DNA of 64,000 nucleotides from Leucosporidium creatinivorum (GCA_001600635.1 BCKL01000008.1:73830-137829); one strand, 5' to 3'; counted from the first letter of the stretch, positions 34,623-47,700 are shown. Program-made: numbers and translations. The notes: generated by a model from the sequence alone, not told the origin.

Positions 34623-37236
34623 TCACTTGATGAGGAAGAGCTGGTTGTGCTGCTGAACCCAGCAGCGGCAGACCTTTCCGTAGCGGTCTATAGATGGAGG
34701 GTCAGTCTGCATCTTCTAGAGTGCGGAAAGGTAAACTGAAGTGACTCACACATTACAATAGTCGTGAGGGCGATTCCGGCGCTGATCCCGGCGAGGATAT
34801 AGAACATCGACTCGATGCCGACCGAGATGACCCAGCCGTTGATCTTGACGCCGATGAAGTAGGAGATCAAGTTCTTGAGGAAGTTGATGATGGCTTGAGC
34901 CTCCGAGGTCTGCTCACGATGGACGTCGAGGATGTAAGTGACCGAGGCGGTCGACAAAAACTCTGCGAGACACCGAGAGCGGTTAGCGGTTAGCGGTGAG
35001 ATCTGGCTCTATACCACAGCAACGCTCACTCTGCCCTCCATTAATCAACGCGTAGCACATCACCGGTGCTATCCAAGGGGAGTGGTTGCGGTAGGAGACA
35101 GCCCACCCGGCATCTGCAAAGACGGCTCAGTTTGGGGGGGCCGAGGAGCGAAGTTCGGCGCGGAAACTCACAGCCAAGGACAACGAGGATGGCGTAGGGG
35201 ATCATGAGGAAGAGGCGCATCTCGGGCTCAAAGACTCCGCCATTGCGTCGTGCGCAGAACTTGGCGAGGGCGTCGGCGATGTAGCCAGCGACGAGTGACC
35301 TGCGAAAGTGAGCGATTAGCGACAGAGCTCGACTGCATGACGAGCGCTACTCACATGAGGATGGATGCGATGAGTGGCGAGATACTAACGAGTCCCGTCT
35401 GCCTCGCAGTGAAGCCATATGTCTTGGAGAAAACGAGCGAGCTGATCGCCGAGACGAGAACGAGGAGGAGGGAGGCGATTCCATCTGCGAGTGAGGTCAG
35501 CTCTCCGAGATCATCCAGGGACAAAGTAAAGTGACCAACAGGTGAGGAAGCCCCATAGCACTGCGGGCGAAAGCAGGAGAGGAAAAGGGCGAACGAAGAT
35601 GCGAAGGAGAGACTCCTTGTCTGTGAGAGCCGGGGGATCAGCTCGGGCCAAGCGGCGCCACAGAGGGAGCTTATACTCACGAACGTATCCACTCCAGGGC
35701 TTCATCTCTTGCAGAAGCGTCTTGGCGGGTAGGTAGTTGGCTCCAGTGGACGCCTCGACGTCCTCCATTTGGTGCTCGGACGACTTGTCATTGAGCTCGT
35801 GCTCGGCTTTCTCGTAAGCGACGGCTTCCTTCACGTCGTGTCCTACATCGGTCTTGAGGGCGTTGGGTCGATCGTACATCGTCTCGGGGAGGAAGAAGAT
35901 CATGCCGATGAGGGAGACTGCTCGGCGCGGAACGTCAGCGCCGAAGTCGATCGGGATCGTCTCAGATCACTCACGAGCGAAGAATGGAGTGATGATCCAG
36001 CTGCAATGAGTTAAACAGGAGCGAGTAGTGTTGAGGTATGGTCGGAGTCGGTGGGGAGCGGTCAGCGAGCGATCTCGGCGCTTCGATGAAGAGCGTGACG
36101 GAGAGGCCTACAAGCAGTACTTCCAACCAAGGTTAGGATTAGAGATTACAAATCCATTTATGAGAGGGCCTAGATTGATGCTGTAGAAGGATGCAGTGCG
36201 TAGGAACGGCGGGGAGGAAGGCAGAGAGCAAGAGGAAACGATCAGCGAGCCGCCGACGGCTGTGGAAAGGCTGAAAGAGGCGCTTACCCTCCGAGGAGAC
36301 TCAGGCCCCAGATAGCAATACGCATGCCCCTCTGGTGAACGAAGAAAAGATCTCTGCAAGGTCATGAAGGGTCAGCAAACTTCCGAAGCTCGGCGCCGGG
36401 CGCCCTTTCGAAGCTCGGTGCTCCCTCGAAGCTCGGCGCACCCTCGCCCTCTCGCACTCACCCAATTGTAGCGGTAGCGATACTCTCGGTAGGAGCCATG
36501 CCCATGCCTTGGATGATGCGAGACGCTAGGAGATTGTTCAAGTCGGGCTTGGCGGCGCTCCAAATCGACCCGACGAGGAGGAAGACGGCACCCCAGAGGT
36601 ATACAGGTCGCCTGCCGTACTTGATAGCAATCGCGGACTGGAAGAACATGACACAGCCGACTAGGAAGGAGAGTCGGAAAGAAGTTAGCCTCGTGCTCGG
36701 AGCAAGAAGGGTTCGGCTCGGCGCTCACTGGCGAGGACGAGGGCGGCGTTGGTAGCTGCCACCTTGTTGACGGGCACATCAAACTCTTTGGCGATGGTAA
36801 CGAAACCGGGGGCGATGAGAGGACCAATCTGCGGGCGGAAAAAGGTGAGCCGGCTTTCCTGCGCCGCCCGGCCGAGAATTGATATGGTAAATAGAGATAA
36901 CTTACGGCCCCAACCAGAGCGGTAGCGAACAAGATGTTGAGGTAACACAACTCCCTCTTCCAAGTTGGCCAGTTGAGAGCTGTGGAAGAAAATGGGCGAG
37001 TCAGCGCCGAATCGCCGAAGGGAGAATTGGACCAGACGAGGGGACGACTCACGGTCCCTAGGATCATCAGAAGGCTGAGGGATGAGTACGAGTCCATTTT
37101 TGTCGCGCTTCAAGTGCGATGCGCCCTCCTTGACAACAGCGTCGACCTCGGTGGTCGCCTTCAGGTCGTCGAGCAGGGCTGTTCCCCCTACGGTGGTGTT
37201 GCGCGTGTGCGAGTTCTCCGCAATCCAGAGTCCCAT
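34623..37236 (-). CDS. MFS transporter of the DHA1/Hol1-like group
   Basis: Fourteen exons (37053-37236, 36906-36979, 36729-36828, 36462-36660, 36288-36353, 36112-36180, 35975-36000, 35681-35917, 35540-35620, 35355-35484, 35172-35299, 35030-35113, 34750-34962, 34623-34687) join in phase to 551 residues. About twelve hydrophobic segments are present. The loop 2-3 signature is KYGRRPVYLWGAVFLLVGS; next come RIIQGMGMAPTESIATATIG and DLFFVHQRGMRIAIWG, typical of the Hol1-like branch of DHA1 antiporters. A long acidic central loop (EKAEHELNDKSSEHQMED) separates the halves, and the second half has SLVAGYIADALAKFCARRNG. Yeast Hol1 moves polyamines and cations; the substrate here is unknown. Exon 7 is only 26 nt. 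Part of the gene around exon 6 is duplicated in its own 3' flank. Confidence 0.88.
36037..36196 (-). repeat. Source copy of the duplicated MFS exon 6 block
   Basis: This is the in-gene copy of the 160-bp repeat found at 34317-34475. It spans the 69-nt exon 6 (36112-36180) and parts of the introns on either side. The two copies differ at scattered sites and by small indels, which suggests an old event. Confidence 0.85.
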
Positions 37237-37796
37237 TGCTGTAAGGTCGTTGGATTGGTTTGAAGCAGAGAGTGTAAGGAAGAGCAGCAGAGAGAACAGC
37301 TGCCGTGGTTTTACAGCTCGCCGACGACGAAGTGGGGGTTAAGTGCCAAGAGAATCCCCACGACGGGTCGCAGGGAAGCCCGGGGCTCCTGTGGGATGCA
37401 CCGAGGTAGAGGGCGGAGTAGCGGAGAGTGCACCTTCCACCAGCCGAGCAGCCCGCCAGCGGAGGCAGGTCGGCGAGACGAAGCCAAGCCCGAGCACTCG
37501 ACGGCTGATCTTGAGGCCCGTCAAGACTGCCCGGCTTAACGTGGCCGCTGCCAGAGAAGCCTCAGAATTTCCGAAAGCTCAGTCGGAGCCGAGAGCAGCA
37601 CCCATCGAGCGAAGCTGTCGAAGGCAGACGGACCGAGCGTAAAGAAGGAGAGTAGGGAGCTCGCGTGCGGCCAAGTCGAAAGTCGAAAGGGAGAGGAGGC
37701 TGCAGCTTGGACTTGACCACATCACTCGTTCTCGCGTACATTCCACCTAATCGACCCTAACGACTCGCTCAACACCGTTTCGCATCGACTACAGCC
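37237..37796. promoter_or_regulatory. Divergent intergenic region, MFS transporter/KEL3
   Basis: There are 560 bp between two divergent start codons, presumed to hold both promoters. A 99-codon open frame at 37343-37642 shows no domain and is not supported. Confidence 0.4.
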
Positions 37797-40700
37797 ATGG
37801 GAAAGTTGAAGAAAGCAAAGAAGGCCGACAAGGGGGACAGCAAGGCGGCAGCCAAAGCAGCGAAGAAGGCCAAGGGCGAGAAGAAAGCTGTTGGCAAGGA
37901 CATCAAAGCTGCTAAGAAGCAGACCAAGGGCAAAGGGAAGGGCGGCAAGGACGATGATATGGACGAGGACGACTTGATTCGCACGCTCGAGGAGTTTCGT
38001 AATCAGTGGGCGGCCGAGCACAAAGTATCTGGTGAGTAAGAAGCTCCAGTAGCTGCTCTGCTGCCTTTCAAAGAGCTTCCGCTGATCCTCGGCCGTCGCA
38101 TCGCAGAGGAGGTCGTCGAGATCCCTTCGCGCCGAGCCAATGCAACTCTGACGGCCTGCCCGGTCAAGGAGCATCTGTATCTATTCGGAGGAGAAGTGCG
38201 TGCTCTCGTCCGCCTTTCTACAGCTCTGCGCTAACCCGCTCGCTACGTTTTACAGTACTATGACGGCCAGACGGTGTATGTGGCTTAATCTCGTCCCCGA
38301 GGGTTCGCGCTGACCCCCCTGCCATCAGCCAAATTTACGCCGATCTATACCGCTACACGCCCGAGACGGATCAATGGAAGCGCTACAGTTCCCCGACGGC
38401 ACCAGGTCCTCGCTCGGCCCACCAAGTCGTTGCATCTCCAGCAGGCGGCGGAAAGCTATGGCTATTCGGTGGAGAGTTCTGTAAGTCGAGCTTGAGAGCG
38501 CGGTGTGGCGATGAAGAGTCTTCACTGTCCGCCTTCCCTCCTCAGCTGCGCCGAACCAGTCCTCCTTCCACCACTACCGCGATCTGGTGAGCTAGCTCCT
38601 TCCGTCCCTAATCTAATCGTACTGATATTACTCCAACAGTGGTGCTTCGACATCCCCACCCATACCTGGGAGCGCTTCGACACCAAGGTTCGACCGTCGG
38701 CGAGGTCAGGCCACCGCATGGCCATGTGGAAGCACCTGCTCTTCCTCTTTGGCGGCTTCCAGGATACTGGTGTTCGCACTTCCTACCTCAGCGATCTCTG
38801 GGTCTGGGATACGCTTGAGTGAAATAGTTTCCTCGTCTCGGTTGCAGGGTGCGACGCTGACAGCTCGCTCTCGCTGTACAGGTACAAATGGCATCAGATT
38901 GAGATTGGCGATGTTGATCGCAAGCCTGGGTGCGTGCCGCCGCTCTCGTCTCCTTGCTCCATGCTCATCGCTCCCATCGCAGAGCTCGCTCCGGATTCTC
39001 CTTCCTCCCCTGCGCCGACGGTCTCATCCTGCACGGTTCGCACCTCGCTCTCCATAACCAGGCTCTATACCGATTGCTGACAGCTCTTCGCTCTCGTAGG
39101 CGGCTACACCAAGACCTACGACGGCAAGCGCTCGACCGGAGTCGGACAGGCCCTCTCTGACACTTGGCTTCTTCGCGTGCCTCCACCAAGCGAGGACGGC
39201 GTGATGGACTACAAGAAGTTCAAGTGGGAGAAAAGGAAAAAGATTGGATACGCTCCGACACCTAGGAGTGGTTGCACGATGGCTTTGTGGGCGGCGAAGG
39301 GGTGAGCTCGTTCGAGCCTGCGCCGAGGGAATCGTTGCTGACCTTAACTTGTCACTCGCAGCATGGGAGTACTCTTCGGTGGCGTCAGTGATGACGACAA
39401 GGATGAGGAGACGCTCGACTCGACCTTCTACAACGAGCTGTGAGTCGACCTCGCCTCTACCCCTACCCTTCATCCCTGACCTTCTCGCGCCACAGCTTCG
39501 GCTACAACATGGGCGGCAACGGACGCTGGATCTCGCTACCACTCAAGAAGAAGAAGAAGAAGGGTGGAGGGAACAAGAGGAAGGCCAAGGCTAAGGCCGC
39601 TCTTCTCGCCGCCGAGCGCGACCCGAACGCTGAAGACGATGAGGACGCCAAAATGGAGGACGGAGAGCAGGGCAGCGACGAGGAGGAGGAAGATGAGGGA
39701 CCGAAGCCGTGGGAGCTGGCGCAGATGGCCAAGGAGGAAAAGGCGGCGGCCGAGGATGAGGACGACCCCGACGATCCCGAGAAGACCATCCCCTTCTCGA
39801 GGTACAATGCGATGTTGGCTGTGCAGGTGAGTGCTCACTAGTCATTGCTCTGTCAACTGAGCTGACTTGCCTTCTCGCACAGCGCAACACCCTCTACATG
39901 TGCGCCGAGCTGGCCTCCCTCCTGGCCAGCACATCGCTGACTCTTCTCCCTCCCCCCTGCCCAGCTACGGCGGCATCCTCGAGTCCGGCGACCGCGAGTG
40001 GACTCTCGACGACTTCCACACCCTTCAACTCGACAAGCTCGACCGTTTCAGCTGCCTCAAGGAGTGCATCATGTTCGTCTCTGCTCGCAGCCTTGGTTTA
40101 CTTCTTTCGCTGCATCTACTGACGCCCTTTCACTTCCAGCGAGAACGCCGAATGGCACGGTTCGGACTCGGAGGACGACAGCAGCGACTCGGAGAGCGAG
40201 GATGGCAGCGAGGACGGATCGAACGACGAGGACGATGAGGACGATGGTGTGGCGCCTACGGAGGAAGACGTCGTTATGGAGGAGGTCAAGGTCGAGGCTC
40301 TGAAGCTCACGGACGCAGAGCAGGCGGCTCTGGACGCCGAGAAGGCGGCTGCCGAGGTGAGTGCTCTCCCTTTTCCCTAAGGATCGTCCGCGCCATGAGC
40401 TGACTTTTCGTTCTCCCACTACAGCGCGAGGACCTCAGGAAGCGTGCCACCGCTTTCGCTGGGGTCTCGGCGGCCACCGACCGCACTACAGAGGACATGA
40501 TCTCGACTCCTCAGCCGGGAGAGACCCTCGCCAAGTTTTTTGCTCGGTCGAGTGAGTCCTTCTGCATCTCCTACTCCTCCTCATTCCCGTCGCTGACTTC
40601 GTACTACCACCCACAGGGGAGTACTGGACTCAGAAGGCGCACTCGCAAGTCGGCACTGGCAACCGAGGCAAGGAGCTTCGCCGAGATGGCTTCCAGCTCG

Positions 40701-40897
40701 CCGAGGAGGCTTTCCGTGCGTCGCGTGAAGCCCTTCCCGCCTCGATCCTCACTGACCCCACTTTCCACGCAACAGAGAAGTACCTTCCTCTCTTACAGGA
40801 GCTAGCGAGGATCCAAGAGCAAGCCGGACTCGACGCCGCCGAGGCAGCGAAGGGCGCTCGTGCAGGTCTAGGAACCGACAGTCGCAACAGGCGGTAG
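37797..40897 (+). CDS. KEL3: Kelch-repeat protein, Kel3/KLHDC4 family with DUF4110 end
   Basis: Seventeen exons (37797-38031, 38107-38195, 38256-38275, 38329-38480, 38546-38586, 38640-38818, 38882-38929, 38983-39035, 39100-39301, 39362-39439, 39496-39826, 39883-39899, 39965-40072, 40140-40356, 40425-40551, 40617-40715, 40776-40897) give 705 residues; exons of 20 and 17 nt occur. The N-terminus is Lys-rich. Kelch blades follow with LYLFGGEYYDG, LWLFGGEF, HLLFLFGGFQDTG, LILHGGYTK, GVLFGGVSDDD and LYIYGGILE. An acidic/Lys-rich insertion lies between the fifth and sixth blades. The last 100 residues (GETLAKFFARSREYW onward) match DUF4110, which is typical of Kel3/KLHDC4 and absent from Kel1/Kel2. 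The cellular role of this family is poorly defined; it is a beta-propeller scaffold. Every junction keeps phase, which supports the exon chain. Confidence 0.9.
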
Positions 40898-41482
40898 ACG
40901 TTGGAGATTTTATACACGTAATGCGAGCTTCGATAGCTGCAGAACTAGCCGAGAGATGCGATGGACCTAGTCACGCGAACGGCGGCCGATGCGCTCGAGC
41001 CTGCGAAGCGGTTGGAGGCCCTTTGTTCTGTTGGCAGGCAATACCAGAGCAGGACTATCTCGTTTGGTAGCTGTGCAATCGCGTTGAGCTGAGAAGCGCG
41101 AAGATGAGCTTCGACCCGCTGCATGAAACGGGATGCCTTCGCAGCGACCGAGCTGCTCACCCCTTGCTCCCCCCCAATTTCCTCGTCTTTGCTTCTTTCG
41201 CTCGTTCGGCAGCTCGCTGGAGCCCATCAGACCTCAATACCCCATCACTCGCTCCTTCTTCGCTTTACTACAGAGCAGCAGCATCTCTCACAGTCACAGC
41301 TCGCCCTCTCGCTCGCCTCCCCCCCCCCGCCTCTTCTCCGCCACTCTTTCAGTACTCGCTCAGCAGGTCACCAACCTACAGCAAGTGAATCAACAGCCTA
41401 CAGCGCTCCCCTTCTGCTCTCCTACAGCCTCGACGACCTTTCAACACCTCGGTCTCTCGCTCCCAGGAGACGCACCACCTTC
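40898..41482. other. Intergenic region KEL3 to CDH1
   Basis: This 585-bp stretch contains the KEL3 3' UTR and the pyrimidine-rich CDH1 leader, including a run of eleven or so C bases near 41320. Open frames upstream of the CDH1 ATG look like leader sequence. Confidence 0.4.
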
Positions 41483-43973
41483 ATGTCGCTCGACAGAGAC
41501 GAGTTCAGGCGCAGAGTCCGCTCAGCAGCAGGCTGTAGCTCGCCAGCACCTTCACCTCCCACTCCTTCCGCCGCACAAGAGCCACCTCGTCTCGTCCCCA
41601 GCTCCGCCAACTCGCGCATCTCCATGAGGGGGAGCCTGAGCGGCGTCGAGGATCCTTTCGCTGCTACGACCGGGTCGAGCAGCTGGGGGGAGGGAACGAA
41701 TGGACCCGGAGCGTATGCGGCCAAGAAGAAGCTGTACGGAGATAGGTGAGTTGGGCGTGAACTGCCTGAGAGAGGGAGTGCGGGGTAGCTCATGTCGCTC
41801 GGCCGTCGCTGTACAGGTTCATTCCCACTCGCGAGGGCTCAGAGTCGCAGACGGCCTTCAAACTCATCCCCAATGCTGCTCCCGTGGGCAAGCGCAAGAT
41901 GGATTCGGGCATGGACGCTCAGAAAGGTGAGCGCCGAGCTTGCGGCTGAGGCTGCTCGGGCGTTCGCTGGAGAAGTGCAGAGAGCTCGTCAAGCTGACTG
42001 GCTCTCTGCACTTTCGCGTCACCCCAGACGAAGCCGACCGCAAGTTCGACGCCCTTCTTCGCACCGAGCTGTTCGGCTTTGAGCATGTCGACCAGGCATC
42101 GCTTCGCAACACCCCCTCCACTCGCATCTCCTACAACCCTTCCGCCACCTCTTCGCCTCGCTCCAAGCCCGGATCGCACGAAGGCTCACCCACCGTTACG
42201 CCCAGCTCGGGATCCTCCAAGCCTGTCTTCTCCTTCTCGTCGCCTTCTCGCAAGCGTCATGCACCAGGCGACCGAGAGAGGGTGGTTGGAGGCGCGCAAG
42301 GTTTGGACTCGCCGACGCACGAGTGCTACAGTATCAGCCCGGTTAAGCTCGAAGGGCAGAAGCTGCTGCAGAGTCCGAGGAAAGCGCCTCGTTTGCTGGC
42401 CAAGGTCCCCTTCAAGGTGCTCGATGCGCCCCAGCTCGCAGACGACTACTACTTGAGTGAGGAGTGTCCTCATATGAGCCTAAATCGGTCTTGCCAACTG
42501 AACTCCGCGCCTTCTGCAGACCTCGTGGACTGGTCCTCCACCAACATCCTCGCCGTCGGTCTCGGCGCAGACGTCTACCTCTGGTCCGCCGTGACGAGCC
42601 AAGTCACCAAGCTCTGCGATCTGTCTACGCATTCCCCGCCTGACTCCGTGACGAGTCTCAGCTGGATAGGCAAGGTCAGTCCATCGCCGAGATAGAGACC
42701 AATGCGTTCGAGGCTGATCGAACACGTCTACAGGGAAGCCAACTCGCCGTCGGAACCAAGCTCGGGAAAGTACACGTCTACGATGCTGTCAAGGTGGGCT
42801 CGGAATCCCCCGCCTCGAGTCTCGGAGCTCGCGAGCTGATTCTCTCCCCTCTCCTTCGCAGCTCAAGTGCATCCGCACGATGACTGGGCACTCCGCTCGA
42901 GTCGGCGCACTCGCCTGGAACGATGCTATCCTCTCCTCGGGCTCGCACGACCGCCTCATCATCCACCGCGACGTCAGAGTCGCCGCTCATCAAGTCGGTC
43001 GAGTCTCGGCGCATCGCCAAGAGGTCTGTGGGCTCAAGTGGAATACGGCCGAGAACCAGCTCGCTAGCGGAGGGAACGACAACAAGCTCTTCGTCTTTCA
43101 AGGATTGGCGGAGGTGAGTAGCCGAGTCTTTGAAACCTTTCCGATTCTCGGCGGCCGCTTATCTCGCTTTCGCCCTACAGACGCCGACCCACCGCTTCAC
43201 CGAGCACATCGCTGCTGTCAAAGCGATCGCGTGGAGTCCTCATCAGCATGGCATTCTGGCTTCAGGAGGAGGGACAGCCGATATGAAGCTCTGCTTCCGC
43301 AATACGGCGACCGGCTCGCTGCTGAGTGAGGTGGATACGGGGAGTCAGGTGGGTGATCGCTGCTGCATGAGGCGAGGAGCGAACGAGAGTTTTGCTGACG
43401 AAGGCTGGTGCTAATAGATCTGCAACCTCCTTTGGTCCAAGAACTCGAATGAGCTGGTTTCGACTCATGGCTTCTCGGCGGGTCATGCTCAGAACCAAGG
43501 TAGGTGCTGTTTGTAGCTCACCAGAGTACACCAGAAAGCTGACTGTTGTACCTCGACTCTTCCAACAGTCTGCATCTGTACGCCTCGCCTCCAGCCTTCC
43601 GCTTCCGTGCTCCGGCGCTGACCTTATCACGCTCACAGGGCGCTACGGAGCTCACACGCAACAGGTCGCCACTCTCCAAGGTCACAGCTACCGAGTCCTG
43701 TACCTCGCCATGTCCCCCGAGGTGTGCAATACGCTCTTCTCTCCTATTTGACCTGCTCGGCGCTAACCTCTCCTCGACCCCGCAGGGCGAGACCATGTGC
43801 GTTGGCGTTCGTTCGATCCCAGGCCGAGCTAAGCTAACTTATACTTGTACTTTCACAGCGTTACCGGCGCCGGCGACGAAACCCTCCGCTTCTGGAACGC
43901 CTTCCCACCTCGAAGAGCTTCGGCGAAGCAGGCGAATAGGAAGGTCCTCAACCCGCTTGCTGGGATTAGGTAG
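41483..43973 (+). CDS. CDH1: APC/C activator Cdh1/Fizzy-related
   Basis: Twelve exons (41483-41745, 41817-41926, 42028-42456, 42520-42674, 42734-42793, 42862-43113, 43181-43348, 43418-43499, 43569-43577, 43639-43721, 43786-43796, 43859-43973) give 578 residues. The C-box DRFIPTR is at about 87-93, and the protein ends in GIR, the Ile-Arg tail that docks on APC/C. Seven WD40 blades fill the C-terminal half, with DDYYLNLVDWSS at their start and phrases such as VGALAWND, GSHDRLIIHRD and GAGDETLRFWN. Cdh1 brings D-box and KEN-box substrates to the ubiquitin ligase in late mitosis and G1. The N-terminal half has several SP/TP sites (TPS, SSPR, SPTVTP) suitable for CDK control. One exon is only 9 nt and another 11 nt. 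Cdc20 is less likely, since the long N-terminus and blade sequences fit Cdh1. Confidence 0.93.
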
Positions 43974-44732
43974 TTGGATGCTGGGCGACGCAAGAGAGGA
44001 CGCGCGTGGATGGGTGGATGGACCTGTCTCTTCCTTTGAGCCGCGTTGGCTGGAATCGAGCGAGTGGGAGTCTCGATGAGCTCGGCGCTGAATGGCGGGC
44101 GATGCGAGCGAGCTGGAGCCGCTGAAAGCGTCCGACTGGCTGCTTCGTTCTCGGGATGAATAGAGCCACGTCTTGAAATACAGACCTGCGAGCTCGTATC
44201 GCTGTAGCTGATCAGTTTTACAGCGGCGGAGGCTCGGTCGGCTCTCGAGTGTCTCTGCGACCTCCCAACTGCTCTCATACACAATTGAAGCTCATTATCA
44301 CTGATCTTCAATGCCAAAACTGAGCTCTACTGCTCTGCAGAAGCTACAACAAAAAAGCGGGGTTCGCACTCCCCCTCCAGAGATGGGTCGCCGGCTGAGC
44401 GTTTCGAAGCTCAGGCTCCCAGGCTTCCACCGCTCGCTGCTCAACACTCGCATCTCGCTTCACCGTCACGACGAGTACCTCGGGCTGGGCTACACACCTA
44501 CAGACTCGACACTTGCTCGACTGCAGGTCCTCGCTTGACTAGGAGGGCACGCGAGCCCTTCGACCGTCCAGCCAGCAGCGCTTTGAGCCGTCCTCCCTCT
44601 CCTCCGCTCGAGCGGGCTCTGCATCGACTACAATACAGCTACAAATAGGACTATCACCCTCCTACATCTCCTACCTCCGCCAGCGAGCGCTCTCGTCGAC
44701 TGGAGGCCTCCCCCTCAGCGCCTCAAGCGCCC
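43974..44732. other. Intergenic region CDH1 to LIM-RhoGAP gene
   Basis: This 759-bp stretch holds the CDH1 3' UTR and the promoter/leader of the next gene. A 75-codon frame at 44311-44538 has no domain. CTGTAGCTGATCAG occurs near 44208. Confidence 0.4.
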
Positions 44733-47700
44733 ATGCCCTCGTCGACTCGTCCAGAGGCGTCGGGCTCCTCGTCGTCGCCGTCGACTTCTCCTTCGTTCAA
44801 CTCTCGCCAATTACCTACTACCAGTACTTCCCCCTTTCAACAGCACCAGCAACTGCCACCGCTCCCTCCTCCGTCCTCCTCCAGCAACGCGCCGCTGGCG
44901 GCGGGCATGAGCAGCGCACAAACCCGCTCGCATCGACCAGAGGGCAACTCGTCCTCGCGCGGGGCTTCACCAGATTACCACCGTGCCAAGCAGCAGTACG
45001 AGCCAGCGCGCAGGAGCCGGCTCTCGGTCGAGGAGGAGCGCTCAGGCGCCGGCACGCTCTCAGCCTTGCAGAGCGGAGGGTCCTCGAGTCGCAATGCCAG
45101 CAGCGAGAGCCTGGGCAGCAACGGCGGCGCGGGATTCGCGGGGAGGGGTGCAGGACATAGCTTCGTCAACAGCGTCGGACTACCGCCCATCGACACCCAC
45201 CTGCAGCCTCAGCACCAGCAGCAGCAGAACTCAGCCAACATGCAGTCGCCGTCCTCCTCGACCGGCTCGCATGGCTCGTCCAGGCTGTCCATGATGGCAC
45301 ACCCTCGGCCGATCTCTACCCAAGGACTACCGCCGCCTTCCTCCTCCTTACCGCATTCGCCTGGCTTCGGCGCACCACCGCGCTCTCCCCTCGCTCCGCC
45401 CCCTTCGCATTCACCGCGCGAACCTCATTTCCCTCCTTCCAAGTCCAACTCGGGCTCCTCCACCAACTCGCTATCCTCCGCCGCCCAACGCTCCCCTATC
45501 CATCCACCACAACCCTACAACTCGACGAACCACCCCGCGCCGCAACCTCCTTCGCGGCCGACGTCGACGTCCGGTCAATCGAACAGCAGTCATTCGCACG
45601 GCCATGCAGCAGGACATGAGCTCGAGGAGCGGGATCGTACTGCTCATCGGGAGGTCCGGGAAAAGGAGCGGGAACGAGACCGCGAGAGGAGGAGGGAGGG
45701 CTTGAGCGAGGGGTCGCGGGGGTCGATGTGCGCCAAGTGTGGCCTGCCGATGACGGGCCAGTTTGTTCGAGCGCTGGGGACAGTGTACCATCTGGATTGC
45801 TTCCGGTGTCAGGTGAGTTCCTACTTTCTTTCGCTGCTGGTCGACGGCGATCGACACCGCGCAGAGGACGCGTCGAGTGGAGCGCAGCGGGCTGACCAAC
45901 TCTTGCGCGTGTCGTTCTTGCTCGACTACAGGACTGCAGCAAGGTCGTCGCCAACAAGTTCTTCCCCGTCGAGGCGCCCGACGGCAGCGGCAAGCAGCTC
46001 CCTCTCTGCGAGACGGACTACTTTCGGCGGCTGGGCCTGCTATGCTCGAAGTGCGGCGCCGCTCTGCGTGGTAGCTACATCACAGCTCTCGGTTCGTTTA
46101 GCTTGACACTCGCTTCGTCGACCTCCCAGCTCACCTACTCTCCTCGGCTCGTAGACATGAAGTTTCACGTCGAGCACTTCACGTGCTCGGTCTGCCCGAC
46201 CGTCTTTGGCCCTCAAGATTCCTACTACGAGCACGGCGGCTCGGTCTACTGCCACTTCCACTACTCGACTCGATTCGCCGTCAAGTGCACCGGATGCCGA
46301 ACCGCCATCCTTAAGCAGTTCGTCGAGATTAACCGGAATAGCCAGGACGAGCACTGGCATCCCGAGTGCTACATGATCCACAAGGTGAGTCGAAGCTCTT
46401 ACTTTGACGCCACCGGAGCAGGAAGGTTGGAGAGCTGACCCTCGCTTCTCGCAGTTCTGGAACATCAAGCTCGCTCCCTCACCACCGGTCAAGGCGGCCA
46501 TCGAACCACCAGATTCGCTCGCTCCCGCTCCCACCTCCTCCTCCCTCACCTCCGTCGCCACCGACCCTGTGACTCCTCTCGTTGAGAGCGGTCCCCACTC
46601 GACCGGCCCACCATCCCGAGCGCTCGAAGCCGCCGAGTATCTCGCTCAAGAGGAGACCGAGACGCCCGTTTCGCTCAAGAACCGGCAGAAGCTCATGGAG
46701 GAGCAGGTCTACCGCATTTGGACCGTTCTTTCGGCGTTCGAGGAGAGCTCGGCGGCGTGCATCAGCGAGATGCTTCGGCATGTCAGCTCGGGGCATTATA
46801 TCGAGGGAGTCAGGATGGCCGAGAAGTTTGTTCTGCACGTTGAGACGCTCTTTTCGGCTATCGACGACTTGTCGGTGCAGTTCAAGCAAGCGGGAACCAA
46901 GGGTGAGCTTTCTCGAGCTCGGCGATGGCCGAGGCGCTCGCTGACACCATTCCCACGCCTCCACCAGAGATCTCCCACGTCCGCGAAGCTCGAATGCTCT
47001 GCAAGAAGGTCGTCAACTTCTTCTCCCTCCTCTCCCACACGCACGAAACCGGCGCCCGCAAGATGTCCATCACCCAGGAGCTCCTCTCCCTCGTCACCGG
47101 CCTCGCTCACTACCTCAAGATCCTCATTCGCATCGCCCTCACCGCCGCCCTCAAGCTCGAGCGCGAGTTCCAGAACCTCGCCGCGATTGGCCACTTCCTC
47201 AGCAAGCTCGACCGACTCGCAAGAGATCCCGAGGCGAGCAAGTTCTCGGCGGCGACGGCGGGAGTCAAGGGACCTGGCGCCATTGGCAACGGCGAGGCGT
47301 CATCCAGCAAGAGTCGGACGTACGGCTACAAGTCGCTCACTCGCGCCGTAGGATCCACGCTCGTCGGGCAAGGCGAGGCGACGACCGACCTCTGCGAGGG
47401 ATGCCATCTTACCGTCGAGGAGGAGTGCGCCCGCTTCGGCACGAGCTTGAGGTGGCATCTCGCTTGCCTCAAGTGCTGGACCTGCGGGAAGGTCGCGAGC
47501 AAGGATCCACCACCACCAGGCGACGAGGAGAAAGCTCGGGGGCCTGGGGAGGAGAACGGTGTCGCCGGAGAGGGTGAAGGAGCATGGTTGAAGGAGTTCA
47601 GGATCGAGCCGGCTGGAGGAGTGGGCGAGGAGGGTGGGAAGGCGAATGGACTTGCGCGATGGAAGGGAGGGTCGACCTACTGCTCGAGCTGTGCTGGGGA

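Noticed and set aside
39545-39565. AAG repeat in KEL3 as a microsatellite element
   Set aside because: It encodes a Lys run in frame, like the poly-Lys ends of the SNF2 and RMP1-like proteins, so no separate feature is needed.
41310-41335. Poly-C run as a regulatory or fragile site
   Set aside because: It is a short homopolymer within the pyrimidine-rich CDH1 leader; similar leaders precede other genes here.
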